7,957 nt of DNA from Sphingomonadaceae bacterium (GCA_947442095.1 CANEVG010000156.1:1-7957); one strand, 5' to 3'. Positions 1-6,934 are shown, counted from the stretch's first letter. Notes: generated by a model not told the origin, from the letters alone. Translations and numbers: made by a program.

Positions 1-1469
1 GAAGGCGCCCGCTCCACGCGCGCAAGGCTAAATGCAACGCGCCAACCCTCGGTAATGGGCGCCGAAACCCCGCCCGAAAGCGAAACGGCATTGAACGTCC
101 GATCGGCATTGACCTCGGCGGATTTCACCGTGCTGTGCTCGAAACGGCCAGAGGCCTCGAGCTGGACATAGCCCAGTTCAAGCTCCTGCAGCGTGAACAG
201 CCCGAACTGCCGCGTTTCATTGGCGGGCACATAGGCCTCTTCGCCGACAGCACGGAAATTGCGGCTGAACACCTGCAAGCCCGTCGCGCCGCGCCAGCCG
301 CCGCGCGCGGACTGCACCAGCTCGGCGCGGGCTTCCCAGCTGCGGTTAAAGAATCTCGTGCCGATCTCGCCAGTGCTCTCGATCTCGTCATGGCGGTAAT
401 CGGCCCAGCCGCCGCGAACTTTCAGCTCTTCAAAAGCACCGCCCAGCGGCACGGCCCCGCGCACATCGACCCGCGTCTGCCGCATATCGAGCGTGACATC
501 TTCGTGCGCATGGCCTTCCTCGTGATCGTCCGCAGCTGCCGCCGCGAGATCTGCATCATTACCCTCATCGTGGGGCTCTTCATGGCCCAGTTCCAGACCA
601 TTGGGGATGCCATAGCGGTTGCGCAGATGGCTCACGGCAAAGCCGAAATTCGCGCCGTTCTGGCCCACCCAGCCAAGGCCACCAGCGAGGTCCCAAATGC
701 GCGCGGCGGTGTTCGCCACCCGGCCAACTGCGCCGGCATCTTCCGCCGCTTCGCCGCCTTCTTCGGCCGCTTCATCGCGCAGCGCCTGGCTGAAAACGAA
801 GCCGCCGCTGCGATAGTTCCCAGACTTGAAGAAGCTGCCGTCTGCATGCGCGACGAACCCGCTGCCAAGCGGCACGTTGACAGAGGCTCCCACATTCCGC
901 TCGCGCGCAGCAGAGCTATAGCCGGTGACGGCATCCACATGCGGCCCGCCTTCGGGCACGTTACGCGGGATGCGCAGATCGCGCATGTTGACCACGCCGC
1001 CGATCGCGCCCGAACCATAAAGCAGCGCCGCCGGGCCGCGCACGATCTCGATGCGGTCTGCCAGCAGCGGGTTGATCGCCACGGCGTGATCGACCGAGGT
1101 GTTTGAAACGTCGAAGCTGCCAATGCCATCCGTCAGCACGCGTACGCGCTCTGCATCAAGGCCGCGCAGGATCGGGCGCGACGCATTCGGGCCGAAGAAG
1201 CTGGCAGAAACGCCCGGCTGGCGCGCCAGCGTTTCACCGATGGTCGAACGCATCTGCAATTGGAGCGCATCGCCCTGCAGAACCGTCACGGCTGCCGCCA
1301 GCGTTTCGCGGCTGCGTTCATAAGGCGCGGTAACGACGATCTCGGTCGACGGCTGGCGGTGCGCGCCGCTCTGTTCGCCATCCGGGGCATCTTCAGCCGC
1401 CATTGCAGGCGCAGCCAGCGCAAAGGCAGCCAGTGCGGTCCCGCTCGAAAGCACGCTCGAAAACGTCAT
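1..1469 (-). CDS. TonB-dependent receptor, ZnuD-like (zinc-type), C-terminus beyond window
   Basis: Outer-membrane active transporter that would import a ligand, probably zinc, using TonB energy. The reading frame is open from ATG at 1469 to the left edge, 489 residues, so the rest of the beta-barrel is missing. A signal peptide covers residues 1-25 (cleavage after PAMAA). A TonB box, TEIVVTA, lies at 42-48. The plug domain spans about 50-165, with LRGLDAERVRVLTDG at 101-115 and EIVRGPAALLYG at 141-152. The barrel begins at about 170. Residues 289-326 hold an NRYGIPN motif, then a loop with His296, 300, 316, 320 and 322 among many acidic residues, then VTLDMRQTR. That order is typical of ZnuD-family receptors with a His-rich loop (family knowledge). 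A second acidic Ala/Glu/Gly-rich loop is at 231-247. The start is supported by an AAGGG-like site upstream and by the signal peptide. Receptor class is certain; zinc as ligand is inferred and could instead be another metal. Confidence 0.93.
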   Translation of the reverse strand, partial: MTFSSVLSSGTALAAFALAAPAMAAEDAPDGEQSGAHRQPSTEIVVTAPYERSRETLAAAVTVLQGDALQLQMRSTIGETLARQPGVSASFFGPNASRPILRGLDAERVRVLTDGIGSFDVSNTSVDHAVAINPLLADRIEIVRGPAALLYGSGAIGGVVNMRDLRIPRNVPEGGPHVDAVTGYSSAARERNVGASVNVPLGSGFVAHADGSFFKSGNYRSGGFVFSQALRDEAAEEGGEAAEDAGAVGRVANTAARIWDLAGGLGWVGQNGANFGFAVSHLRNRYGIPNGLELGHEEPHDEGNDADLAAAAADDHEEGHAHEDVTLDMRQTRVDVRGAVPLGGAFEELKVRGGWADYRHDEIESTGEIGTRFFNRSWEARAELVQSARGGWRGATGLQVFSRNFRAVGEEAYVPANETRQFGLFTLQELELGYVQLEASGRFEHSTVKSAEVNADRTFNAVSLSGGVSAPITEGWRVAFSLARVERAP

Positions 1470-1538
1470 GGTAAACCCTTCAATGCATTCGGTCCCGTCG
1501 CTGCGGCGAAAACGACCGGACAAGCCCGACTGGGCAAG

Positions 1539-1567
1539 CCTATAGACGCCCCCCAGAAATGATACAA
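1539..1567 (-). promoter_or_regulatory. Candidate sigma70 promoter of the TonB receptor gene
   Basis: Read on the minus strand, TTGTAT (1567-1562) is followed after exactly 17 bases by TATAGG (1544-1539). These are fair matches to -35 TTGACA and -10 TATAAT. The -10 element lies about 70 bases upstream of the receptor start at 1469, leaving a short leader. It sits in the only AT-rich stretch of the divergent intergenic region. The -10 match is only partial, so this is a candidate. Confidence 0.45.
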
Positions 1568-1573
1568 CATTAC
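1556..1573. promoter_or_regulatory. Candidate Zur-type operator (imperfect palindrome)
   Basis: The 18-mer GAAATGATACAACATTAC is an imperfect inverted repeat: AATG and CATT arms pair perfectly around a six-base centre, and the outermost G and C also pair. It resembles the ATGTTATAACAT-type AT-rich palindromes bound by proteobacterial zinc uptake regulators, as I remember them. It overlaps the -35 element of the receptor promoter, where a repressor would act, and the receptor has a zinc-like His-rich loop. Half-site symmetry is incomplete, and Fur or an unrelated regulator remains possible. Confidence 0.35.
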
Positions 1574-1692
1574 ATAGAATATATTTTTGTTTCAGGAGAT
1601 GGCAAAGCACAAGGGGGTTCGGCCCGCCCCAGCCCGGCCATTGCGCCGCTCCCGTTCCCCGGTATGCTCCCCGCCCGAGAGGAACCAGAACC

Positions 1693-2529
1693 ATGGCCTA
1701 CGACATCTACAAGCTGCTCCACGTCCAGCAGGAAGGCGCGCTCGTCACCGCCGTCGTCGATGCACCGCCGATCAATGTTATCACCGGGGACCTGTTCGGC
1801 GAACTCGCCGCCCTCGCCGTCGAACTTGAAGCCGATCCCGCCGCGCTGGTGTTTGTCCTGAAAAGCGCCGATCCTGACTTCTTCCTCGCGCATTTCGATG
1901 TCGCGCTGCTCGTCGCCATGGCCGATGCGCCCACCCCGCCCAGCGGCGATCTCAACACCTATCACGATATGTGCAATCGCTTTCAGCGCATGGACAAAGT
2001 CACCATCGCCCAGATAGAAGGCCGCGTTGGCGGCGGTGGGGCGGAACTGGCGATGAGCTTCGACATGCGCTTCGGCGTTACGGACAAGACGGTGATCAAC
2101 CAGATGGAAGTGCCCATCGGCATCCTTCCCGGCGGCACCGGCACCCAGCGCCTCCCCCGCCTGATCGGCCGCGCCCGCGCCATGGAAGTGATCCTAGGCG
2201 CAGGCGATCTCGATGCCGAAACCGCCGAAAAATGGGGCTGGCTAAACCGCGCCCTGCCCGCAGACCAGATCGAAGCTCACGTCTCCGCCCTCGCACGCCG
2301 CATCGCCAGCTTCCCGCCCGAGGCCGTGCGCATCGCCAAACAGTCCATCGAAGCATCAGCGCTCCCGCTTGATGAGGGCTGCAAGATCGAGTCAGGCCTG
2401 TTCCAGGCCCTCCTGTTCTCGGACACCGCCCGCACGAAGATGCGGCGGTTTCTGGAGCTGGGTGGTCAGACGCGGGAAGCGGAAATGCGGGTTGCGGAGC
2501 TTAGCGCGGCGGTGGCGGGAGAGGGCTGA
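1693..2529 (+). CDS. Enoyl-CoA hydratase/isomerase (crotonase) family protein
   Basis: A 278-residue crotonase-fold enzyme, near the family's usual 255-290. It probably acts on an acyl-CoA in the cytoplasm, as hydratase, isomerase or related. The oxyanion-hole strand and helix start are seen as GRVGGGGAELAMSFD (110-124), and the following motif is QMEVPIGILPGGTGTQRLP (137-155). Glu118 and Glu139 align with the two catalytic glutamates of classical enoyl-CoA hydratase (the CELAM and QPEI positions of the rat enzyme). This favours hydratase chemistry over a glutamate-less dehalogenase or thioesterase. The first oxyanion segment, normally like FAAGADI, reads FLAHFDV at 64-70. That is a noticeable change and leaves the substrate open. 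The start has a GAGAGGAA ribosome-binding site about nine bases upstream. The gene is transcribed alone, divergent from the receptor and convergent with the SDR gene. No clear -10/-35 pair was found for it. Family is secure; substrate and pathway are unknown. Confidence 0.9.
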   Translation: MAYDIYKLLHVQQEGALVTAVVDAPPINVITGDLFGELAALAVELEADPAALVFVLKSADPDFFLAHFDVALLVAMADAPTPPSGDLNTYHDMCNRFQRMDKVTIAQIEGRVGGGGAELAMSFDMRFGVTDKTVINQMEVPIGILPGGTGTQRLPRLIGRARAMEVILGAGDLDAETAEKWGWLNRALPADQIEAHVSALARRIASFPPEAVRIAKQSIEASALPLDEGCKIESGLFQALLFSDTARTKMRRFLELGGQTREAEMRVAELSAAVAGEG

Positions 2530-2555
2530 GCGCTATGGGGCGATGCCCTTGCGAC

Positions 2556-2586
2556 GCACTAGCCACCTAGGCTTTTGGAAAAGTGC
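2556..2586. terminator. Possible terminator structure between convergent genes
   Basis: Between the two convergent stop codons, GCACT (2556-2560) pairs with AGTGC (2582-2586). Inside, AGCC (2561-2564) pairs with GGCT (2570-2573), and alternatively CTTTT (2572-2576) pairs with AAAAG (2579-2583). The stems are short and the T-runs only four long, so this is weak. Its place, 26 bases past one stop and 45 past the other, is the main support for a shared terminator. Confidence 0.22.
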
Positions 2587-2631
2587 TAATCCACTCCGTC
2601 TTGTAGTACTTCCGACCAACGGCATGACGGC

Positions 2632-3390
2632 TTAATGCGCAAGATATCCGCCATCAGCGGTGACGACACTACCGGTTGTATAGCGCGAAAGGTCCGATGC
2701 CAGAAACACTGCCGATCCGACCATGTCTTCAGGCATGCCGAAGGCCCCCATGGGAATTCTGCGCAAGACCGCCGGAATGTCGGTTGCTTCTCCTCCCCAA
2801 GCTTTGGCAAGCGGTGTCACGACCATTCCCGGTGAGAGCGCGTTGATCCGAATGTTGTCACGCGCATAATCGACCGCTGCTGCTTTGGTGAAACCCAGGA
2901 TGGCGTGCTTGGACGCGGTATAGATTGAGCTGCCGCCGAGTGCGCTGTGCGCCTCGATCGAGGTGGTATTGATGATGGCGCCGCCTTTGCCCTGTTTCAG
3001 CATCTGCGAGATTTCGAACTTGAGGCACGAAAATGTGCCCTTCACGTTCGTATTGAAGATCCGATCAAAATCATCGAGGTTAAGATCGGCGAGGCGGGGC
3101 GAACTGCTTCCGATTCCAGCATTGTTGAAGGCGATGTTGATTTCGCCGAACAATGCCGCGCCCCGTGAAATCAATCGTTCAACCTGGTCCGCATCGGAAA
3201 CGTCGACACCCACAAAATCGGCTGTGCCACCCGCCGCACGAATGGTTTCGACAACCGTTCTGCCTTCCGCTTCGCGCCGTCCGGCAACAATGACAGTTGC
3301 ACCATGCTCGGCAAATCCAATCGCCACGGCTTTTCCAATGCCGCTTGTCGCGCCCGTTACGAGCGCAACCTTACCTTCGAGCAAGCGCAT
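2632..3390 (-). CDS. Short-chain dehydrogenase/reductase (classical SDR)
   Basis: NAD(P)-dependent oxidoreductase of the classical SDR family, 252 residues from the chosen start, which is the usual family length. The Rossmann motif TGATSGIG is at 12-19, NNAG at 89-92, and the catalytic tetrad is Asn115, Ser144, Tyr157 and Lys161 (YTASK at 157-161). SPGMVVTPL follows at 186-194. After the second beta-strand comes AGRR (36-39). Basic residues there usually mean NADP(H) preference, so NADPH use is likely but not certain. The frame stays open upstream to 3492, but GGGAG at 3403-3399 lies eight bases before ATG 3390 and the added N-terminus has no SDR character. ATG 3396 is a close alternative with worse spacing. 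GC is clearly lower than in neighbouring genes (about 56% in sampled lines), which may reflect acquisition. Substrate is unknown; FabG-like or glucose-dehydrogenase-like names would be guesses. Confidence 0.92.
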   Translation of the reverse strand: MRLLEGKVALVTGATSGIGKAVAIGFAEHGATVIVAGRREAEGRTVVETIRAAGGTADFVGVDVSDADQVERLISRGAALFGEINIAFNNAGIGSSSPRLADLNLDDFDRIFNTNVKGTFSCLKFEISQMLKQGKGGAIINTTSIEAHSALGGSSIYTASKHAILGFTKAAAVDYARDNIRINALSPGMVVTPLAKAWGGEATDIPAVLRRIPMGAFGMPEDMVGSAVFLASDLSRYTTGSVVTADGGYLAH

Positions 3391-3398
3391 TTCCATTA

Positions 3399-3403
3399 CT
3401 CCC
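3399..3403 (-). promoter_or_regulatory. Ribosome-binding site that decides the SDR start
   Basis: GGGAG on the minus strand lies eight bases before ATG 3390 and two before ATG 3396. The first spacing is normal and the second too short, so the 252-residue product is preferred. It also makes the longer reading frame to 3492 unlikely to be translated. Confidence 0.5.
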
Positions 3404-3583
3404 GCGGCATTCCGGCGGTTCTTGGCCAATTGCGTGAAAGTGTTCCACCACAGCCTGCTATCCCATCTTGCCATTTGCCGCTTCCGCAACAAACACCTTT
3501 CCTAAACACTCCCCTTTCGGCCTCCTCCAAGCTGCCCTTTGAACCGTGGTTCCGGCAAAGCCACGCCCGCTGCCCGATGCTTG

Positions 3584-3614
3584 CCGCGCCCTGTCCGCCG
3601 GGAAGAGGGCGCGG
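3584..3614. repeat. Perfect 9-bp inverted repeat (strong hairpin)
   Basis: CCGCGCCCT (3584-3592) and AGGGCGCGG (3606-3614) are perfect reverse complements around a 13-base loop. On the plus strand the stem is followed by TGTTTC, not a true T-run, and on the minus strand by no T-run at all. It could be a transcription barrier or RNA-stabilising hairpin downstream of the hydrolase genes, or a copy of a dispersed palindromic repeat. The sequence alone does not decide. Confidence 0.55.
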
Positions 3615-3650
3615 TGTTTCTGCAGGGTCGTTTCCAACACCCGTCTTTAA

Positions 3651-3668
3651 GCCGCGTCAACGCGCGGC
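3651..3668. repeat. 6-bp inverted repeat downstream of the hydrolase operon
   Basis: GCCGCG (3651-3656) and CGCGGC (3663-3668) pair perfectly around a six-base loop. In the minus direction it lies about 105 bases past the stop of the D-aminoacylase-like gene and is followed by TTAAAG. It is a possible weak terminator for that transcript, lacking a proper T-run. Confidence 0.3.
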
Positions 3669-3773
3669 GCAGCAAACTGGCGTATTATCTTTGCAAATCA
3701 GTGAAATGTCCCCGAAAGCCCCAGTCCCAAAGTTTTCCCTCCGGGCCGTGTCAACTTGCCCCCGCCCCGGACC

Positions 3774-5531
3774 CTAGCTCCGCACCAGCCGCCCCGGCCT
3801 CGCGCCGGTGTCCGCATCGTTCTCGCGGGTCATCACGCCGTTGCAGAAGGTGGCGCGGTAGCCGCGGACGGGTTGCATAAGGCGGGTGCCGCCTGCGGGC
3901 AGATCGTGGTGGGCGACGTGGGGGGAGACCTTGAGGCGCTCGTAGTCGATCACGTTGATATCGGCGCGCTTGCCCACGGCGAGCAGGCCCCGGTCATTGA
4001 AGCCATAGAGCGCGGCGTTGCGCGCGGTCTGCTTGTGGACGAGGAATTCGATTGCCAGTGTGGGCCCGGTCTTGCGGTCGCGCGTCCAGTAGCTGAGCTG
4101 GGTTGTGGGCATCGTCGCATCGCAGATCAGCGTCACATGCGCGCCTGCATCGCTGAGGCCGGTCACGGTATCGGGGTGGCGCAGCATTTCCTCCAGCACG
4201 GCAAGGCTGGCGGGCTGATCCGGCCTGGTCAGCGCAGCAAAATTGCGGCCTTCGTTCTCCAGCATGGCATCGTAGAGATATTCGAGCGGTGACTGGCCCG
4301 CGAGGCTGGCGAGATGCCCGATCGAGGCGCTTTCGTCTGCTTCCAGATCGATCGGATCGCTCAGCGGATAGAGGCTGGCCGCGCCGCGCCGGAACAAGCC
4401 GTAAACGTTCTGCATCGAGCCAGGGGCTTCATGCGGCACATCGCGTTCAGACAGGATCTGCCGCTTTATCTCGGGATCGCGCATTGCCTGCACGCGCTCG
4501 GCCAGCGGCAGCGGGGCGAGCTTTTCGATGTAGGTCGGGCGCCGCATGAACACGTGGTACGAGCTGAGGCCGTGCAGATAGCCGATGATGCGCGAGGGCA
4601 CTTGCGGAAAGAGCTGAGCGCCATCTTCGTTGGCAGCGCGGCACCCCGCCAGCATTTGCCGCCAAAGATCGGGCGCATATTCGCGCGTTTCAACCAGCGT
4701 GAAGGTGAGCGGGCGGCCGCTTTCCTCCGAGATGCGGCGCAGCAGGTCCAGTTCGGCCAGCGGTTCGCTGCGTTCCCCGCCGAGCGCCTCCAGCTTGCCG
4801 ACAGTGCCTGCCGGAATGGCCTCCACCACGCCCTTGCCAAGCTTCTTCATGCGCCGCGCGATAGCAAGCAGTTCCTCGTCTGGTGCGAACGTACCCGGCA
4901 CCGGCTCCCCCCACAGCGCGCGGTGGCCAATGGTGCGCGAGGTGGAAAATCCCACGGCGCCAGCGGCAATCGCTTCCTCGACTAAGGCGGCAATCGTGTC
5001 GATCTCTTCCGGCGTCGCGTCCGCATTGGTGCGTCCACGCTCGCCCATCGCGTAGTATCGAACCGCGCCATGCGCGATCTGCGCCGCCACATCGAGCGCG
5101 TATTCGCGGGAGGCAATGTAATCCATGTATTCGGCAAAGCTCTCCCACCGGCCCCATTCGATGCCTTCATAGAGCGCAGTGCCGGGGATATCCTCGACGC
5201 CCTCCATCAGTTCGATCAGCGCCTTTTCGTGCCCCGGCCGCACTGGCGCAAAGCCGACACCGCAATTGCCCATCACCACGGTCGTCACGCCATTGTGCGA
5301 TGAGGGCGCGAGTTCGGTATCCCAGCTGACCTGGCCATCATAATGCGTGTGAATATCCACCCAGCCGGGGGTGACGACATGCCCCTCGGCATCGATCTCG
5401 CGCCGCGCCGGGCTGGTGATGGCAGGCCCGATCTCGCGGATCACGCCATCGGAAAAGGCGATATCGCCCACAAACGGCGCCGCGCCGGAACCATCGACAA
5501 TGGTGCCCCCGCGGATGATGACATCATGCAT
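3774..5531 (-). CDS. N-acyl-D-amino-acid deacylase-type amidohydrolase
   Basis: A 585-residue member of the amidohydrolase superfamily (Amidohydro_3 / D-aminoacylase-like group). Family members hydrolyse the amide bond of N-acyl-D-amino acids or related compounds. No signal peptide is present, so it is probably cytoplasmic. The small N-terminal beta domain covers about 1-55, and the TIM-barrel starts at PGWVDIHTHYDG (55-66) with metal ligands His61 and His63. Cys90 in MGNCGVGFAPVRP (87-99) matches the bridging Cys of D-aminoacylase, and Asp461 in GLSDAGAHVTLICDA (458-472) matches its catalytic Asp. The C-terminal beta domain holds AVGKRADINVIDY (518-530). The two mid-barrel histidines expected in D-aminoacylase (the T-H-M-R and S-H-H-K segments) appear instead as VVEAIPAG (235-242) and FTLVET (277-282), so the metal site looks different. 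A CAGGAG ribosome-binding site lies six bases before the ATG. Last gene of the hydrolase row, 81 bases after the previous one. Family is sure, true substrate not. Confidence 0.9.
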   Translation of the reverse strand: MHDVIIRGGTIVDGSGAAPFVGDIAFSDGVIREIGPAITSPARREIDAEGHVVTPGWVDIHTHYDGQVSWDTELAPSSHNGVTTVVMGNCGVGFAPVRPGHEKALIELMEGVEDIPGTALYEGIEWGRWESFAEYMDYIASREYALDVAAQIAHGAVRYYAMGERGRTNADATPEEIDTIAALVEEAIAAGAVGFSTSRTIGHRALWGEPVPGTFAPDEELLAIARRMKKLGKGVVEAIPAGTVGKLEALGGERSEPLAELDLLRRISEESGRPLTFTLVETREYAPDLWRQMLAGCRAANEDGAQLFPQVPSRIIGYLHGLSSYHVFMRRPTYIEKLAPLPLAERVQAMRDPEIKRQILSERDVPHEAPGSMQNVYGLFRRGAASLYPLSDPIDLEADESASIGHLASLAGQSPLEYLYDAMLENEGRNFAALTRPDQPASLAVLEEMLRHPDTVTGLSDAGAHVTLICDATMPTTQLSYWTRDRKTGPTLAIEFLVHKQTARNAALYGFNDRGLLAVGKRADINVIDYERLKVSPHVAHHDLPAGGTRLMQPVRGYRATFCNGVMTRENDADTGARPGRLVRS

Positions 5532-5612
5532 GCTGCGCTCCTGTGGCCGTTCCGCATTGGGAATACGCCAAATGTGCAGGCCCCGCGCCCAGCAAAAAAG
5601 AGGGAAAGCGGC

Positions 5613-6887
5613 CTAACGAACGACCTCGCCGCCCTTCATCACGTGTGCCACGGTCTCCAGCGCCGTGATATCCGCGAAAGGATCGCCCGCCACCGCGATT
5701 ATGTCGGCATAGTGGCCGGGCGAGAGCGCGCCGACGTCCTTGCTCCAGCCCATCAGCGCGGCGGCGCTGGTGGTGGCGGACTGGATCGCCTGCATCGGGC
5801 TCATGCCGTAGCGCACCATATAGGCGAACTGGCGCGCATTCTGCCCGTGGGGATAAACCCCCGCATCGGTCCCGAACGAGAGCCGCACGCCCGCCTTCAG
5901 TGCCTTGCGGAAGCCCACGCGCTGCGCGTCCGTCGTCTCGTCGTTCTTGCGCAAGTAGTTCTCCGGCCACTTCTCCCGCCGGCCGACTTCGGCAATGTAG
6001 TCACCGTTGTAGATATCCATATCCAGCCACACCCCCTTGGCCTTGGCGAGCGCGATGCCCTCGTCGTCGATCAGGCTGGCGTGCTCGATTGCGCGGACGC
6101 CGGCACGGATCGCGGCCTTGATCCCTTCCGCGCCGTGGGCATGCGCGGTCACCCATGACTTGCGCGCGGCAGCGACTTCCACGGCGGCGCGCATCTCCGC
6201 CTCGCTCAGTTCCTGCTGCCCCGCCTCAGTCCCGCTGGCGAGCACTGCGCCGGTGGCGATCAGCTTGATCGAGTCCGCGCCGTGCTGGAACAGGAAGTTG
6301 ACCTTGGCGCGCGTGTCGTCCGGCCCGCTCACCACGCCGGCGCGCATATCCTCCGGAATGCGCACTTCGGGGGAGAAGCCGGTCACCTCGCCGCCCCCGC
6401 CCGGCGTCGTGACATAAGCGCCGACGGCCTGCATGCGAGGGCCGATCACATCCCCGCGATCAATCGCGTTGCGCAGCTCCACGTCGGCAAAGGCGCGGAA
6501 GCTTCCGACATCATGGACCGTGGTGAAGCCCGCCATGAGCGTGGTGCGAGCATTGCGCGCACCGATATACGCGATCTCCATCGGCGAATGCAGCAGCGGC
6601 TCAGCGACGTTGGCGGTCTGCCCGGTGTCTGCCAGATGCACGTGGCAATCGATCAGGCCGGGCAGCACGGTGAAGGCGGACCAATCGACCAGCTTCGCGC
6701 CTACCGGAACGGGTCCATCGGGCAGCACAGCGGCAACCCGGCCATCCTCCACTCGCAGCAAACGCGCGGCAAGGACCGTGCCCGTCTCAGGATCGACCAG
6801 CCGCCCCGCGCGGACATAAAGAGTTTCGGCTTGGGCGGGCGCAGCGAGCAGGCCCAACGTGGCGGCAGCGAGCAGAGTGCGGATCAT
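5613..6887 (-). CDS. Exported amidohydrolase, Xaa-Pro dipeptidase/imidazolonepropionase-like
   Basis: Metal-dependent amidohydrolase, 424 residues from the chosen start. Close family members cleave dipeptides (Xaa-Pro or Xaa-Arg/Lys types), which fits its peptidase neighbour. A signal peptide is seen at the N-terminus (a hydrophobic Leu/Ala run ending APAQA), so the enzyme is probably periplasmic. Counted from the longer start at 6896, the binuclear site is complete. His85 and His87 are in DCHVH, Lys211 in SIKLIATG is the probable carboxylated lysine, His252/His254 are in TAHAHG, His272 is in IEHAS, and Asp344 is in FGTDAG. The closing motif is GALSPGHYADIIAV (389-402). ATG 6896 directly abuts GCAGG, whereas ATG 6887 lies nine bases from it, so 6887 is preferred; either gives a signal peptide. 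The S9 peptidase gene ends 47 bases upstream, supporting one transcript. The class is clear; exact dipeptide specificity, or even a non-peptide substrate, is open. Confidence 0.92.
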   Translation of the reverse strand: MIRTLLAAATLGLLAAPAQAETLYVRAGRLVDPETGTVLAARLLRVEDGRVAAVLPDGPVPVGAKLVDWSAFTVLPGLIDCHVHLADTGQTANVAEPLLHSPMEIAYIGARNARTTLMAGFTTVHDVGSFRAFADVELRNAIDRGDVIGPRMQAVGAYVTTPGGGGEVTGFSPEVRIPEDMRAGVVSGPDDTRAKVNFLFQHGADSIKLIATGAVLASGTEAGQQELSEAEMRAAVEVAAARKSWVTAHAHGAEGIKAAIRAGVRAIEHASLIDDEGIALAKAKGVWLDMDIYNGDYIAEVGRREKWPENYLRKNDETTDAQRVGFRKALKAGVRLSFGTDAGVYPHGQNARQFAYMVRYGMSPMQAIQSATTSAAALMGWSKDVGALSPGHYADIIAVAGDPFADITALETVAHVMKGGEVVR

Positions 6888-6896
6888 GCGGGGCAT

Positions 6897-6901
6897 CCTG
6901 C
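6897..6901 (-). promoter_or_regulatory. Ribosome-binding site that decides the amidohydrolase start
   Basis: GCAGG on the minus strand touches the ATG at 6896 but is nine bases from the ATG at 6887. Normal spacing therefore favours the downstream start. No better purine-rich site is visible further upstream in the 47-base gap. Confidence 0.4.
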
Positions 6902-6934
6902 CCGATCGCGCCCGCCTTGGCGAGAGGGTGCGCG

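Larger units (their letters stand above)
3391..3773. other. Non-coding gap with two inverted repeats
   Basis: This 383-base stretch lies between the SDR start and the end of the D-aminoacylase-like gene. I see no convincing gene in it: open frames here lack a ribosome-binding site, a recognisable motif and sensible composition. I see no tRNA. It should contain the SDR promoter and the 3' end of the hydrolase transcript, but no good -35/-10 pair stood out. Its notable content is the two inverted repeats listed separately, both in the right half. Confidence 0.6.

Noticed and set aside
135..1106. Long plus-strand open frame of 323 codons opposite the receptor gene
   Set aside because: It is antisense to a clear TonB receptor frame, shows no family motif, and is the usual by-product of GC-rich codon bias.
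1575..1588. Plus-strand promoter for the crotonase gene at the TAGAATATATTTTT stretch
   Set aside because: Possible -10 hexamers are present, but no -35-like sequence lies at a 16-18 base spacing and the leader would be over 100 bases.
3391..3492. N-terminal extension of the SDR to 286 residues
   Set aside because: The extra 34 residues have no SDR character, and a well-spaced GGGAG site supports the start at 3390.
3304..3777. Plus-strand frame of 157 codons covering the intergenic gap
   Set aside because: It overlaps the SDR N-terminus, has no ribosome-binding site or recognisable domain, and its composition is like shadow frames.
5594..5632. Terminator or attenuator between the two amidohydrolases (GCGGC/GCCGC stem, then six T on the minus strand)
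   Set aside because: The stem is only 5 bp with a 15-base loop, and the T-run starts eight bases after it, too weak to call. It could still reduce expression of the last gene.
5343..6158. Plus-strand 271-codon frame opposite the two amidohydrolases
   Set aside because: It spans the ends of two convincingly coding minus-strand genes and has no motif of its own.
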